Notes under the pieces: generated by a model
Told to the model about the DNA's origin: nothing
The model's input: the letters and a program-made list of their open reading frames with translations, nothing else
The model's database searches: none
Shown here: positions 29,569 to 38,942 of the stretch, piece after piece
How positions within the stretch are numbered: the first letter of the stretch is position 1
How the letters are laid out: every line of letters starts with the position of its first letter
DNA from: a virus
Virus record (IMG/VR): IMGVR_UViG_3300021964_000022
Coordinates: 1 to 64,000 of that record
Length of the DNA stretch: 64,000 nucleotides
Direction: 5' to 3' (one strand)
Translations under genes and position numbers: made by a program

Positions 29569-32553
29569 CTAAAGACCTGCTAAGTCTCTAATTCTTTGTA
29601 GATCTGATGCTTCTTCTTGCTCAATTGGAGCTTCTGAAGTACCAAATGCTTCATATGTTTTGAATATACTTTCGATAAATTTACTAGCAGGAACAACATA
29701 TTCGTCACCATAATCTTTTTCAACCATAGTTAGTACTGCTGTTTCGCCTTTTGGAAACTGTCCAGTTTCTCTATCAAAGTAACTAAGGATGAACTCGCCT
29801 AATGGTGTCTTTTTGTCCTTTTCAAGTGTTATTTTATCACCGTCTGGACCGTCAATTTTGTCGCCTTTTTTCTTGCCGTTCATTTTTGCTTGGCGTACTT
29901 TTTGTGCGTATGCATTACCTTCATTTTGTTTTAAAATATTAATAGCCTTTTGAAATCCTTGTGCTTGTGCTTCTGGACTATCTGTAGGATCTAACTCTGC
30001 AAGTGCTTGTCCTTCTACAGAATTTTGCCATTCTTCTTCACCCATTTCCTCTATGCCTGATCTAATATAGTCACCTATTTCATCTGCTATAAAGTCTGCC
30101 ATATCGTTGCCTGCTTTTGCATCTTCCAAGCCACTTTGTAAATCACCAAGTAATTCAGCATTAATACCTTCTTCTACAGCGCCTGAGTATGCATTGCCTT
30201 CATTACTGTCACCGTCAAGATTTTTAGCGTTTGCATATGCTTTTTTCAGCATATCCATATCCACTTTGTAATCCTTTTTCTTGTCAATACCCATATGGAA
30301 CAGTTTTTCAATATCTGGATAATCACTGTTCATGTAACCTGCCATATCCATATCATGTAGAAGATTACCTAGTTGAAAATGCATTGGCTCACTTGTGTAA
30401 CCATCGTCCTTTTTAGCATCATTATGAATGTTGACTAGATGTTTCACCACATCTGCTTTTACTCTGCGTGGATCATATTCCTTATCTTCTTCGCCTTCTT
30501 TTACAGAGTCTATTACATCTGATATTCTATGACATTCATCTTCGTCTGGCATACCTTTATACATTTTAAATAAGTCATCTCTAAACTTTACAGTAATAGG
30601 AAAGTTTTCAGGTTCTTGATCCAATACATCCATACCGGGAAATTCTGTGTCTGGATTACGCTCAACCCATTTGTTCCATTCTTTTTCTTCAATGCTGTCC
30701 AATGGTACACCAGTGTCGGTCATGTATTCTATGTAACCACCTAATAATGAATCACCGTTGCCACCTTCGTACTGTTTGTATCTATCTGCTAAAGCCAATA
30801 TTTCTTCATCAGTAGGTTTTTCATCTTCATTAGCAATTTCTTCGCCTTCGTTAGCAACATCAAATCCTGTAATCTCACTTCCTAAAATCTTAATTGCATC
30901 TTCAACGTTGTCTTCGTCAATTGCAGGTACACCCATTATTTTTGTGTATTCTTTTTGCATAGCGTCTGTAATAGGTAACAATTCGCTGAATAGTTTAGAG
31001 TCTTTAAAAAGTTTTTCTTCTGCTTCGTTTCTGTCACCGCCAAGTTTTTCAATTGCGTCACTTAATTCATTATCTTCTACACCGTCTGTCAAAATACCTG
31101 TGTCTGTGTAGCCTCTGAACATTCCACCTGGTAAGTCATCGCCGTTACTGCCTTGATACTTGCTATATTTGTTCCACCAAGCCTCTAATGCTGACTTATC
31201 CACTTCTTCATTAATATCATCTTTAATCTTGACACAGTTATCTACAGTCTTGCCACCTTTTTTCTTAGTGCCCATACGCTTGTAGCCTTTCCAGCATACT
31301 TTGCCGTCAACGCCTTTTTGCTTTTCAGACTCTACAGCAACTTTCCAACTTGGATTGCCACATTCTTCACAAACATGATCACCGAACTGTCCCATCATTT
31401 GTTCAAATGCTAGATCAATATCATCAAGCTCTAGACTTTCTTTTGTAGTTTTATCATTGTAGCGTTTGTCACCAGCTTTCATTTTTTTGTATGCCGGTGT
31501 ATTTGCTTTTTTATCAGCATCAGTAACGTCCATTTTATCTGTTCCGTTATCTTGCTTGTTGTCATCTTCTGCTTCACCTAATAAATCTTCTGGTCCTAAT
31601 TCTTTCACAGCATTTGCCTCGCTTACAAGTTTATATATGTAAGGGAACACTCCTTTTAATTCTTCGTTGAATTGTTTAATAGTTAGCTGATCGATCCAGT
31701 CTGTTTGTATATCTTCTGGAACGTCTTCTGTTGTGTTGGGTGCGAAATTTTCAACAAAAGTTTTGTAGTAGTTTGGTCTTTGTAGTTTTGCTACAGTTTC
31801 CTTAACAGTGTCTATTCTTGTGTTTACTACATCTAAATATCCGCCTAAGCCTTCAGCCATTACATTTGAGCGATTCATGTATGTTTTAAACTTGCGTAAT
31901 TTTGATAATTCTTCACTTAGAGAAACAATATGCTTACCAATGTCATCATAAAGGTTTCCGCCTTCACTTACGTGTGTTGCGGCCGCTCTAGCACCATTCA
32001 TGTGTTTGAATGGATACTTAAATTTTTCACCTTGTCCACTTTCAATATAGATAGCATTTATTTTGCTGTTTCTATTTCCAGTTTCTCCAATTGGTTCACT
32101 ATGCTTGACAACTAGTCTTGCATTACCTACGTTTTGGTAACTAGTTTGACTAGTTCCATACATCTTAGATTCGCTCATTTGTTTATCTCCGGACTTTTCT
32201 TTTGATAGATATGCAAAGTCTCTTTTGTCTAAATTTGATTTAGTAATATCTCTTGTATCAAATGTTAACATTCTTTTTCTTGCAAACTGTCTTAATTCTT
32301 TCATGAAGCCAAACCAACCTTTTCTTTGTATTGATTCGTCCTCAGAAAATAAGTTATTATTGAATAGCATTGTTAATGCTTCTTCGTCGAGTGTAATATT
32401 AACTTTTCTATCTGGTGCAACTTCAAACTCAAAAAATCTTGCTGAGCTTGGGTCATTTACTATTGTGCTTTCAGAATCGCCAAGGGTGACTTTTGGATAT
32501 CTACCCCTGATCTTATTGAAAAGTTCATCTGCTATTATCTCTAACTTCTTCAT
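29569..32553 (-). CDS. Very large, probably late, protein of unknown function (994 aa)
   Basis: The ATG at 32553 directly follows a late box; the open frame reaches 32568 only through a TTG inside that box. The N-terminal 350 residues are folded (KLEIIADELFNKIRGRYPKV, ARFFEFEVAPDRKVNITLDEEAL). The middle is acidic and linker-like, with two related modules beginning KYSKYQGSNGDDLPGG and RYKQYEGGNGDSLLGG, each with YTDTGI or MTDTGV and an acidic helix. A CEECGNPSW motif and KVCWKGYKRMGTKKKGGK follow the first linker. The C-terminus (FILSYFDRETGQFPKGETAVLTMVEKDYG) is a folded domain. I recall long proteins of this type in marine T4-like phages, function unknown; late expression suggests a virion or assembly role. 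Confidence 0.7.
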   Translation of the reverse strand: MKKLEIIADELFNKIRGRYPKVTLGDSESTIVNDPSSARFFEFEVAPDRKVNITLDEEALTMLFNNNLFSEDESIQRKGWFGFMKELRQFARKRMLTFDTRDITKSNLDKRDFAYLSKEKSGDKQMSESKMYGTSQTSYQNVGNARLVVKHSEPIGETGNRNSKINAIYIESGQGEKFKYPFKHMNGARAAATHVSEGGNLYDDIGKHIVSLSEELSKLRKFKTYMNRSNVMAEGLGGYLDVVNTRIDTVKETVAKLQRPNYYKTFVENFAPNTTEDVPEDIQTDWIDQLTIKQFNEELKGVFPYIYKLVSEANAVKELGPEDLLGEAEDDNKQDNGTDKMDVTDADKKANTPAYKKMKAGDKRYNDKTTKESLELDDIDLAFEQMMGQFGDHVCEECGNPSWKVAVESEKQKGVDGKVCWKGYKRMGTKKKGGKTVDNCVKIKDDINEEVDKSALEAWWNKYSKYQGSNGDDLPGGMFRGYTDTGILTDGVEDNELSDAIEKLGGDRNEAEEKLFKDSKLFSELLPITDAMQKEYTKIMGVPAIDEDNVEDAIKILGSEITGFDVANEGEEIANEDEKPTDEEILALADRYKQYEGGNGDSLLGGYIEYMTDTGVPLDSIEEKEWNKWVERNPDTEFPGMDVLDQEPENFPITVKFRDDLFKMYKGMPDEDECHRISDVIDSVKEGEEDKEYDPRRVKADVVKHLVNIHNDAKKDDGYTSEPMHFQLGNLLHDMDMAGYMNSDYPDIEKLFHMGIDKKKDYKVDMDMLKKAYANAKNLDGDSNEGNAYSGAVEEGINAELLGDLQSGLEDAKAGNDMADFIADEIGDYIRSGIEEMGEEEWQNSVEGQALAELDPTDSPEAQAQGFQKAINILKQNEGNAYAQKVRQAKMNGKKKGDKIDGPDGDKITLEKDKKTPLGEFILSYFDRETGQFPKGETAVLTMVEKDYGDEYVVPASKFIESIFKTYEAFGTSEAPIEQEEASDLQRIRDLAGL

Positions 32554-32558
32554 ATTAG

Positions 32559-32566
32559 TATTTATC
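32559..32566 (-). promoter_or_regulatory. Late promoter box GATAAATA
   Basis: Minus-strand GATAAATA (32566-32559) ends 5 bp before the ATG at 32553 and overlaps the last bases of the terminase gene. Confidence 0.72.
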
Positions 32567-34142
32567 AATAACCGCTAATAAAAATAGGCATAGGCGGTTC
32601 GTAGTCCTCTTCGTCTGATGCTTGGTTGAATGTATTATATATACGTGGATCCCAGTCTTTAAGGACCGCCATCATTCTAATAGCAAGTAATGTTGCACTG
32701 ATAAGGTCATCAGTTTGTCCTGATTTGGCTTGATAACTACTACCACTTGCAACAAAGCCTTTAAGTTCGCCTATTAATACTTTACTGTTAATAGTCATTT
32801 TATCATTTTCAATCATTGTTTTCATTCTACTACATGCTGTAATTTTAGTACTGTGTGTAGTATTAAATCCTTTACGGAATTTGCGTACATGTCCTTTACG
32901 CATTGGTTCACTTACAAATAGTCCGGGTATATTTTCTTCACCAAAGTCCTGTATTACAAGTAAACATGCTTCGCCTATACCGTTATTTTCTACACTCCAA
33001 TATATATTATTAGTTGAATTAGTTTCGTTTTGTATGTACGTACATATATCTGTAAGAATTCGTATTTGTGCAGGAATAGCAGTAGTGTTATGTCTCCATT
33101 CTGCTACTTGTGTGTAACTAGGTAATTCATATACCTGTATTGCGGCATAGTCACCTCCTGTACCCATACTAGGATCAAGTGCAACTGCATATGTGTATTC
33201 TGCTGTTGGCTTTTTATACCATCGAGTTTGTCCCATATTGAGTATAGGATTACCACCATCCATAGTAGCAAGTTTAATACTATTAATAAGTGTTTCGTCG
33301 AATACTAGGAATTCACAACCGTATTCACGTCTAAATCTTTCTTCACCGATACGTCCAATTTCTGCATTTTTCCATTCTTCATCTCTATCTGGGTGTTCAT
33401 CCCAAGTAGCAATAAATGAATGAAATCCGTTTGAGCCTAGTTCTTGTTCATTACCGTTTGCATCAAACTTATCTTCTGCTTGTTTCCAAATAGTAGCAAA
33501 CGTATCTTCGTCTGAGTTTGGTGTGCTTGTAAGAATAGCACGACCACCTGTTGCAAGTGTAGGTGATATTGAAGTCCAAAATTCATCTGCTATATTAGGT
33601 TGCACAAATGCAAACTCGTCACAGTATAGTAAAGAAATACTCATACCACGTCCTGTATTGCCTGTAGTGGTTGCACTTACAATACGTGATCCGTTTTCAA
33701 ATTCAATTGAACCTTTGTTATAGTTTGTAACTCCTGCTCTAATATGATCAGCACACATTTCATAACCGTATCTAATACGTTGCATAATTTCTTGTGCGCC
33801 TGTGTATTTGTGTGCGGCAATTAGAATAGTTTGATCTGGAACAAACATAGCATACCATAATAAGTAAATTGCGGCACAGGTAGTCTTACCTGTTTGCCTT
33901 GGCATCATGTTGATATTAAATCTATAACTGTGGTAACTATCCATTAATCCTAATTGATATTCATAAGGATCAAATAATAATTTACCTTGTACTGGGTGTT
34001 GTATAAAAGCAAAGTGTTCTGCAAAATATAGATATCCTTTATCAGGATCCATGCATGACATGAGCTCTTGAACTTGTAGTTCACTGAACGATTCTTTTTT
34101 ATTTGCTTTTTTGGTTAATACACCGTCTAAACTTTTACTCAT
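32565..34142 (-). CDS. 17: Terminase large subunit gp17
   Basis: gp17 is the ATP-driven DNA-packaging motor and headful nuclease. Motifs: INMMPRQTGKTTCAAIYL (Walker A variant near residue 79), SISLLYCDEFAFVQ (Walker B), TSTPN (coupling motif) and the RNase H-like nuclease ALDPSMGTGGDYAAIQVYE. The C-terminal AKSGQTDDLISATLLA contributes another acidic ligand. With the ATG at 34142 it is 525 aa (T4: 610 aa), and this ATG overlaps the stop of the upstream oxygenase gene (ATGAGTAA). The open frame reaches 34199, but the extra residues would overlap that gene. Confidence 0.95.
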   Translation of the reverse strand: MSKSLDGVLTKKANKKESFSELQVQELMSCMDPDKGYLYFAEHFAFIQHPVQGKLLFDPYEYQLGLMDSYHSYRFNINMMPRQTGKTTCAAIYLLWYAMFVPDQTILIAAHKYTGAQEIMQRIRYGYEMCADHIRAGVTNYNKGSIEFENGSRIVSATTTGNTGRGMSISLLYCDEFAFVQPNIADEFWTSISPTLATGGRAILTSTPNSDEDTFATIWKQAEDKFDANGNEQELGSNGFHSFIATWDEHPDRDEEWKNAEIGRIGEERFRREYGCEFLVFDETLINSIKLATMDGGNPILNMGQTRWYKKPTAEYTYAVALDPSMGTGGDYAAIQVYELPSYTQVAEWRHNTTAIPAQIRILTDICTYIQNETNSTNNIYWSVENNGIGEACLLVIQDFGEENIPGLFVSEPMRKGHVRKFRKGFNTTHSTKITACSRMKTMIENDKMTINSKVLIGELKGFVASGSSYQAKSGQTDDLISATLLAIRMMAVLKDWDPRIYNTFNQASDEEDYEPPMPIFISGY

Positions 34143-34704
34143 ATTTCTCGAAGTCGAAAAAGAACGAAATTGTTGTACGTTTATCAAATGAAAAGTCATT
34201 ACTTGGACTATGTAACATTCTACCGCTATAACAAACCATTCTATTTGGAACTGCTCCTACTTCCATATCAGGTTCATTTTCCCATTGGGTTCTAAAAAAT
34301 GCTGTGCCGCCTGTTGACGTTTGATCAAAATACAATACGCCTGCGCCATCGGTATTATCAACATGTGGATGATGATATCTAGTATTCTTTTTTGATTTTA
34401 AAACTTCTTCTGTAATACTGTATCTAGCAAATGCATGGAAATTAATTAAAGGCTGTCCGATTACATTTTGTACATGTTGTTCTAACATTGTGCTAGTTTC
34501 TTTATCAAATTCGTGTATGTGCTTTGTTTCGTAGCAAGGAAACGCTTGTAATCTATTTCCGTAGTATACTCCATATGGTTGATATATAGCATCATACTCG
34601 TAAGATTCTACTTTCTCTTGTAGTGATTCAAAAACATCGGCGGGTAAGAAACTGTGGTTTATATAGACTCCACCTTCTTTTATCATATCTATTACTTTTA
34701 ACAT
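34135..34704 (-). CDS. Putative 2OG-Fe(II) oxygenase (189 aa) upstream of terminase
   Basis: Motifs in order: TRYHHPHVDNTDGAGVLYF (H-x-H-x-D region for iron), STGGTAFFRT (GGT strand), NRMVCYSGRMLHSPSND (distal His) and KRTTISFFFDFE (basic residue for 2-oxoglutarate). The family occurs widely in marine phages. A late box ends 5 bp before the ATG at 34704 and the stop overlaps the gp17 start, so the enzyme is co-expressed with the packaging motor. A modification of virion protein or DNA is possible, but the substrate is unknown. Confidence 0.8.
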   Translation of the reverse strand: MLKVIDMIKEGGVYINHSFLPADVFESLQEKVESYEYDAIYQPYGVYYGNRLQAFPCYETKHIHEFDKETSTMLEQHVQNVIGQPLINFHAFARYSITEEVLKSKKNTRYHHPHVDNTDGAGVLYFDQTSTGGTAFFRTQWENEPDMEVGAVPNRMVCYSGRMLHSPSNDFSFDKRTTISFFFDFEKYE

Positions 34705-34709
34705 AGTAA

Positions 34710-34717
34710 TATTTATT
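34710..34717 (-). promoter_or_regulatory. Late promoter box AATAAATA
   Basis: Minus-strand AATAAATA (34717-34710), 5 bp before the ATG at 34704, immediately after the U-run of the upstream terminator. Confidence 0.7.
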
Positions 34718-34745
34718 GAAAAAAATAGGGCCCGGAGGCCCTATT
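34717..34745 (-). terminator. Rho-independent terminator
   Basis: A 9-bp stem AATAGGGCC/GGCCCTATT with a TCCG loop (34745-34724) is followed on the minus strand by a run of T. It ends transcription of the 287-aa gene just upstream of the next late promoter. Confidence 0.88.
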
Positions 34746-34763
34746 GAAACTTGTTAGGAAATG

Positions 34764-35627
34764 TTAGTGACTACCGCAACTACTTGCGTATAATTTTTCT
34801 AACTTATCTTTGTCACAGCCTTTGTATTTGTCCATTATTTCTTTTTTAGACATTCCGTCGTCTGCACATTTTTTCATTTCTTTACCTGTAGGTAATTGAA
34901 TTTCTTTTTCTTGGACTGATTCTTTTTTAGCTTTTTTATCTTTAATAGCTTTTTTCATAGGCTCTTTTTTGTCGCCATCTTTGTCCATGTCTAAGAAATC
35001 TGGTTTTGATTTCTTTTCTTTTAATGCTTTCCACAAACTTTCTTTAATAGATTCTAATGCTGGATCTTTAACTCTTAAAGCCTTACGAGGCTTTTGACCA
35101 TTTAGTCCACCTGAGATATCTTTAGTCATATACTTTGTATCTCTGTATTCTTCGTCTGGTGAGTTATCCCATTCTTCAGATGCTTTTTCATCTTCGTCGC
35201 TGTCGTCCATGTCTGGCATTTCATCTTCGTCGCCATCATCTGTAACTGCTTCGTCTTTTGGTCCGTCTACAATATCTCTAAATTTTTCAATATCCATACG
35301 CATTGGATTTGCATCCATATCCATACTTGGCATCTTGCTTACTTCTTGTGCGCCGCCTAAGCCTGCATTTTTCATCATATCTAATAAATCTTCTACGTGT
35401 TCTTTGCCGCTTGCATTCATGTTAACATTTACAGATACTGGATTACCTTTATCCATTTCTGGAGCAGGCATGCTTGGTGCCGATGTTGGCATTGGCATTC
35501 CACCTTCGTCTATTCTGTTTATTGATTCTAAAATAGTTTTCATTCCATTTGAATCTCCTGATGCTGTACTAGGCTTATTACCTGAAGCCGCATCATTCAT
35601 ATTTGTTAGTATTTTTTTCATATCCAT
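34764..35627 (-). CDS. Acidic, disordered protein of the packaging region (287 aa)
   Basis: Most of the protein is low complexity: a Met/Pro-rich part (PMPTSAPSMPAPEMD), an acidic stretch (DDGDEDEMPDMDDSDEDE), then KPDFLDMDKDGDKKEPMKKA, a motif resembling a degenerate EF-hand or the basic repeats seen in marine T4-like head proteins, and a cysteine-bearing C-terminal helix (KEMKKCADDGMSKKEI). I do not know its function. Its place between gp16 and gp17 and the strong terminator behind it suggest a late virion or assembly factor; a scaffold-like role is possible. Confidence 0.6.
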   Translation of the reverse strand: MDMKKILTNMNDAASGNKPSTASGDSNGMKTILESINRIDEGGMPMPTSAPSMPAPEMDKGNPVSVNVNMNASGKEHVEDLLDMMKNAGLGGAQEVSKMPSMDMDANPMRMDIEKFRDIVDGPKDEAVTDDGDEDEMPDMDDSDEDEKASEEWDNSPDEEYRDTKYMTKDISGGLNGQKPRKALRVKDPALESIKESLWKALKEKKSKPDFLDMDKDGDKKEPMKKAIKDKKAKKESVQEKEIQLPTGKEMKKCADDGMSKKEIMDKYKGCDKDKLEKLYASSCGSH

Positions 35628-35629
35628 GA

Positions 35630-36193
35630 TTAACTCCCTATTGCACTCTTATTGTTGCCGTTTTCAGATATGTCACTCGACTCACCTTTGGGTGTGCCTG
35701 CTATTGGATCAATTTCACGCTCACTACGTGCTTTCTCCAATTCAGCTAAAAGAGACATTGTTCTGTTGCTTCCAACATGATCCTGTGCTTTGGGATCTGC
35801 GGATTCCAATTCTTCGGTTTCCAATTTACTTTGGTAAACTTTTTGACCGTCTAATTCTTCTTGATACATTTCTTGCATATCTGCTGTATTTCTAACAAGT
35901 ATCATACCCTCTACACAATCACAACATTGTGCAATGTAATCTTTTAATACTTGAGATGTTGTTGGGTATTCTAGCTCAGCTTCAAAATATGTTACTGATT
36001 GATTTTGTATGTTTGGAAAGTCTAATGGACGTTCCTGTATAGGTGTTTTTTTGCCTGGGCTTAAACTTTTAAGACCATATTTTTGCAAGCAAGATTCTAG
36101 CTGATCTGTAAAACCTTCAGATTGCTCTCCTGCAATACCTATTTTAAATTCGTATATTTTTTTACTTTGTTGTATGTATTGTTCTAGTAACAT
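35630..36193 (-). CDS. Conserved-looking late protein (187 aa), unknown
   Basis: The N-terminal 100 residues are folded (YEFKIGIAGEQSEGFTDQLESCLQKYG is a strand-helix unit, then VTYFEAELEYPTTSQVLKDYIAQCC), and the C-terminal third is a disordered acidic tail. It lies 3 bp before the 287-aa gene and has its own late box at 36217-36224 inside the end of gp16. I do not recognise it. A role in head completion or packaging is only suggested by neighbours. Confidence 0.6.
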   Translation of the reverse strand: MLLEQYIQQSKKIYEFKIGIAGEQSEGFTDQLESCLQKYGLKSLSPGKKTPIQERPLDFPNIQNQSVTYFEAELEYPTTSQVLKDYIAQCCDCVEGMILVRNTADMQEMYQEELDGQKVYQSKLETEELESADPKAQDHVGSNRTMSLLAELEKARSEREIDPIAGTPKGESSDISENGNNKSAIGS

Positions 36194-36215
36194 GATATAT
36201 TCCTTAGCACTTATG

Positions 36216-36713
36216 TTATTTATCTTTATCCAGACCTTTTAACTTCTCTAAGAGGCTGTTACGATCAGTGACAACATAGCCTTCTCCGTTAACTATTCCG
36301 CCCTCATCTACTTCATCTTTGTCTAGTTTTTGTTTTTTAAGTTGTAGTTCAATCATTTTGAGCTTTTTGTCCATCTTAGCAACTTTAGCATCTAAACTTG
36401 TTTTAAGCATGCCGCCAGCAACTTCAAATACACGCCCGCTATAACGACTTTCTACATTCATACCAAGATCCATTAAATCTTCATATGCACTCATTGCTTT
36501 GTCTGCAACTTCGTTAAGCTCTTTATCTGCCATTTCGCCTAAGCCTTTAACTGCTGGCAATGCGGCTTCAATTTTGTCAAATTCAGCAATATCTCTAAAA
36601 GTAGATTCTTGCGTTTCGACTACTTCATGCTTTATTTTATCTTCCTTCTGAGCGTCTTTTAGTATCTGTTTACTATCAGGCAAATCAAGAAGTTCTTCTA
36701 ATTTTTTAGTCAT
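36216..36713 (-). CDS. 16: Terminase small subunit gp16
   Basis: The 165-aa helical protein matches T4 gp16 in length (164 aa). It has an N-terminal LEELLDLPDS motif and a central antiparallel coiled-coil region (YEDLMDLGMNVESRYSGRVFEVAGGMLKTSLDAK, then MDKKLKMIELQLKKQK), the part that forms the gp16 ring and binds DNA ends. It lies with gp4 and gp17 in the packaging region. Two late promoter boxes flank it. Confidence 0.82.
   Translation of the reverse strand: MTKKLEELLDLPDSKQILKDAQKEDKIKHEVVETQESTFRDIAEFDKIEAALPAVKGLGEMADKELNEVADKAMSAYEDLMDLGMNVESRYSGRVFEVAGGMLKTSLDAKVAKMDKKLKMIELQLKKQKLDKDEVDEGGIVNGEGYVVTDRNSLLEKLKGLDKDK
36217..36224 (-). promoter_or_regulatory. Late promoter box GATAAATA
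   Basis: Minus-strand GATAAATA (36224-36217) overlaps the gp16 stop codon and lies 23 bp before the ATG at 36193, with an AAGGAAT ribosome site between. Confidence 0.7.
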
Positions 36714-36737
36714 TATATGCTCACTTAATGTTATATG

Positions 36738-36745
36738 TATTTATC
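36738..36745 (-). promoter_or_regulatory. Late promoter box GATAAATA
   Basis: Minus-strand GATAAATA (36745-36738), 24 bp before the gp16 ATG, just after the stop of gp4. Confidence 0.72.
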
Positions 36746-36750
36746 TAGCA

Positions 36751-37188
36751 TTACTTCCGCTTACCGTTATGGAAGATATCTTTCTCAGTAATAATACGAA
36801 AAAATATGCCTTTTTGTTTACACCATGCTCTAGCGGCTTCCCACTTTGCTTGGTTAAGTGCATAGTGAGCTTGATTAACCCTACTATTACCTAAACTTTC
36901 CTTTACTGCTTGATTGTCTGGTTTAACTTCAATAATTTCAACTTTGTTTTTACCTTTTTGATCTGTATATTGTATAAAAAAATCTGGAACATATATTGTA
37001 TGTTTGCCTGTGAATGGATTTCTGTAAGGTATACGTACTGCTTCACTAGCCCAACGTGCAATACTAGGACTTTCGTCACAAAATTTCATAAAGGCAAATT
37101 CCCAACTACTTCTATAAGTTGGTGTTTTTGTTCCTACATATTTTTCTGGATTTTTCGGGGCAAATTTTCCCTGTGCAAAACGGCCCAT
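36751..37188 (-). CDS. 4: Head completion nuclease gp4
   Basis: In T4 gp4 (also called gp50) finishes the DNA-filled head before tail joining. Shared landmarks: GKFAPKNPEKYVGTKTPTYRSSWEFAFMKFCDE, RWASEAVRIPYRNP, YVPDFFIQY and VEIIEVKPDNQ (a PD-(D/E)xK-like nuclease core: D in VPDF, E and K in IEVKP), then AKWEAARAWCKQKGIFFRIITE. Length (145 aa) agrees with T4 gp4 (150 aa). It shares one base with the upstream 126-aa gene. Confidence 0.9.
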   Translation of the reverse strand: MGRFAQGKFAPKNPEKYVGTKTPTYRSSWEFAFMKFCDESPSIARWASEAVRIPYRNPFTGKHTIYVPDFFIQYTDQKGKNKVEIIEVKPDNQAVKESLGNSRVNQAHYALNQAKWEAARAWCKQKGIFFRIITEKDIFHNGKRK

Positions 37189-37568
37189 TAGTAAAGGATA
37201 TTTCTTGCTTCGGTTCTATCAGCAACTTGATCAACTTTATAACCTATAGTACTGATTTTTTCTCTGTTGTAATTCATTATTTCTGTTACAACTGAACTTA
37301 ACTGTATTGAGTTTAATCCTTTTAGAGTGTCTAATAGTTCAAATACTTTTACACCATCTATTTTTGCTTGTTGCATTAATACTGCTGAAATACTTTGTGC
37401 CGCAGATTCTTCAAAGTCTCTCGCTTGAAAGAAACCAAGTACAGCATCTACTTCATTTGCTGGAAATGATAAAGGTGCTGAAAAATATTGATTGAAAAAT
37501 TGTTTTGTTTTTTCTGCATTATCAGTTGATGTACTTTTTGGTAAATTTAGTTTTAATGGTTCGGTCAT
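37188..37568 (-). CDS. Virion-region protein of unknown function (126 aa)
   Basis: The core FFNQYFSAPLSFPANEVDAVLGFFQARDFEESAAQSI..., then VFELLDTLKGLNSIQLSSVVTEIMNYNR is helical and resembles small proteins found beside tail genes in marine T4-like phages. I cannot give it a T4 number; a tail chaperone or baseplate-hub accessory are possibilities. It lies 4 bp after the tube-fold gene and overlaps the gp4 start. Confidence 0.6.
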   Translation of the reverse strand: MTEPLKLNLPKSTSTDNAEKTKQFFNQYFSAPLSFPANEVDAVLGFFQARDFEESAAQSISAVLMQQAKIDGVKVFELLDTLKGLNSIQLSSVVTEIMNYNREKISTIGYKVDQVADRTEARNILY

Positions 37569-37572
37569 TTTA

Positions 37573-38937
37573 TTACCTTATATTTTTCAATGCATTTACA
37601 GCTGAATCATTTGCATTTTGTTTTGCGTTATCTGATAAATTATCATATGCACTTGATATGTCTTGAGGATCTGGAGATCCTCCATTTTGTAAATGTGTCT
37701 TCATAAATGTTGTTGCTTTGGCTAGTGAGCTTGTTGCATTAGGTGTTCCAGTTACACTAGTAGTTATATCTGATAGACTCTTTCCTTGTAGAAGTGCGGA
37801 TCCGCCTACTAATGCTCCTGCAATAGCAAGATCTTTTAGTCCACCATTGCCGCCGCTTTTAGAAAATACACTATTAGAAACTCCACTAACATCAATGCCT
37901 CCAACTGCTCCTATAGCATCTTTTAATATTCCAAATCCTTCTTGTCTTAGACCGCCTTTACCTATTGCTTTAGCATTTGTAACTGTATTTTTTGCTTTTA
38001 ATACAGTACCTAGTAATGCTCCAGGATTAGCAAATGCATCTCCGGATATAATATCGTTTAGTACATCAGATCCTCCTGCTAATACTCCGCCAGAACCAAA
38101 TACACTAGTACTACCTCCGCCTGCTAGTGAATTAGGACTAGGTGTAGTGTCGTAATGTTCTTGTGCAAATCCTCTAGGTGCAGATCCTTCAGCAACTGGA
38201 CCTCTTGTATAAAATACTGTTTCGTAATCAATTGACATAACACTTTGTACAAAATCACTTACAGATTGATCCATACTATCATGTTGCCATTTACTAATAA
38301 TAGGATTAATAAGTGTAAATGCTGTATAACGTTTTCTTGATAATTGGTATATTACAATACTTCTAAAAAACGGTTCAAAACTATCATTATCAAAACCATA
38401 TCTAAATTTATTATATTCTTCGCCGCCAAAGGCATTGCCTTTATTATATGGCGAAGCACTGTCGCTGGCTTGTTTGTAACCTTTTACGTTTGCAAGTGGA
38501 TTTCCTGCACTATCTACTTCAGCATAGTTACCATCTTTAAAATAGTATCTATAGTATGCTTCCCACATTGCTGTTGTAACACCAAAATTATCATCATGGA
38601 ATGTTACAGTTACTGGATCGTAGTCAATACGTTTTTGTACAACTTTCTTTTTATTGTATTGATGCTTAATATCAACATCGACACTAAACTTCGGAAGGTC
38701 AACTGCTTTTACAAGCATGTTTAATTCGTTCTGATGTTTTTCAGTAAGTTGTGGTATTACTGAACTTGCTTTTGGGTTTATATTAAACGTAACATGATAA
38801 AGAAACTTTTGTTTAGGTGCGAGTCTAAAACTGTCACCTACATACAATCTACTTGCATGTTGAAAGTCTGCTAAGTTACCCTTTGGGTTACTAGCGCCAC
38901 TAATTACGTTATCTAAAAATGATCTATTACTTGCCAT
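37573..38937 (-). CDS. Tail-tube-fold baseplate protein (gp48/gp54-like), 454 aa
   Basis: The N-terminal 250 residues contain a tube-like pattern: QKFLYHVTFNINPKA, LVKAVDLPKFSVDVD, HQYNKKKVVQKRIDYDPVTVTFHDDNFGV, similar to the gp19/gp48/gp54 group that builds the inner tube and its start on the baseplate. The C-terminal 200 residues are Gly/Ser/Ala rich (GGGSTSVFGSGGVLAGG, VGGSALLQGKS), probably flexible or membrane-like. In T4 gp48 and gp54 are 364 and 320 aa, so the extension is unusual. It has its own late box 5 bp before the start. Which of the T4 proteins it equals cannot be decided by eye. Confidence 0.6.
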   Translation of the reverse strand: MASNRSFLDNVISGASNPKGNLADFQHASRLYVGDSFRLAPKQKFLYHVTFNINPKASSVIPQLTEKHQNELNMLVKAVDLPKFSVDVDIKHQYNKKKVVQKRIDYDPVTVTFHDDNFGVTTAMWEAYYRYYFKDGNYAEVDSAGNPLANVKGYKQASDSASPYNKGNAFGGEEYNKFRYGFDNDSFEPFFRSIVIYQLSRKRYTAFTLINPIISKWQHDSMDQSVSDFVQSVMSIDYETVFYTRGPVAEGSAPRGFAQEHYDTTPSPNSLAGGGSTSVFGSGGVLAGGSDVLNDIISGDAFANPGALLGTVLKAKNTVTNAKAIGKGGLRQEGFGILKDAIGAVGGIDVSGVSNSVFSKSGGNGGLKDLAIAGALVGGSALLQGKSLSDITTSVTGTPNATSSLAKATTFMKTHLQNGGSPDPQDISSAYDNLSDNAKQNANDSAVNALKNIR

Positions 38938-38942
38938 ACTAA

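Noticed and set aside
29541-29572. AAGTCAA...TTGACTT hairpin after the 994-aa gene
   Set aside because: The right arm is the -35 region of the gp32 promoter; on the minus strand no T run follows, so a terminator call is not supported.
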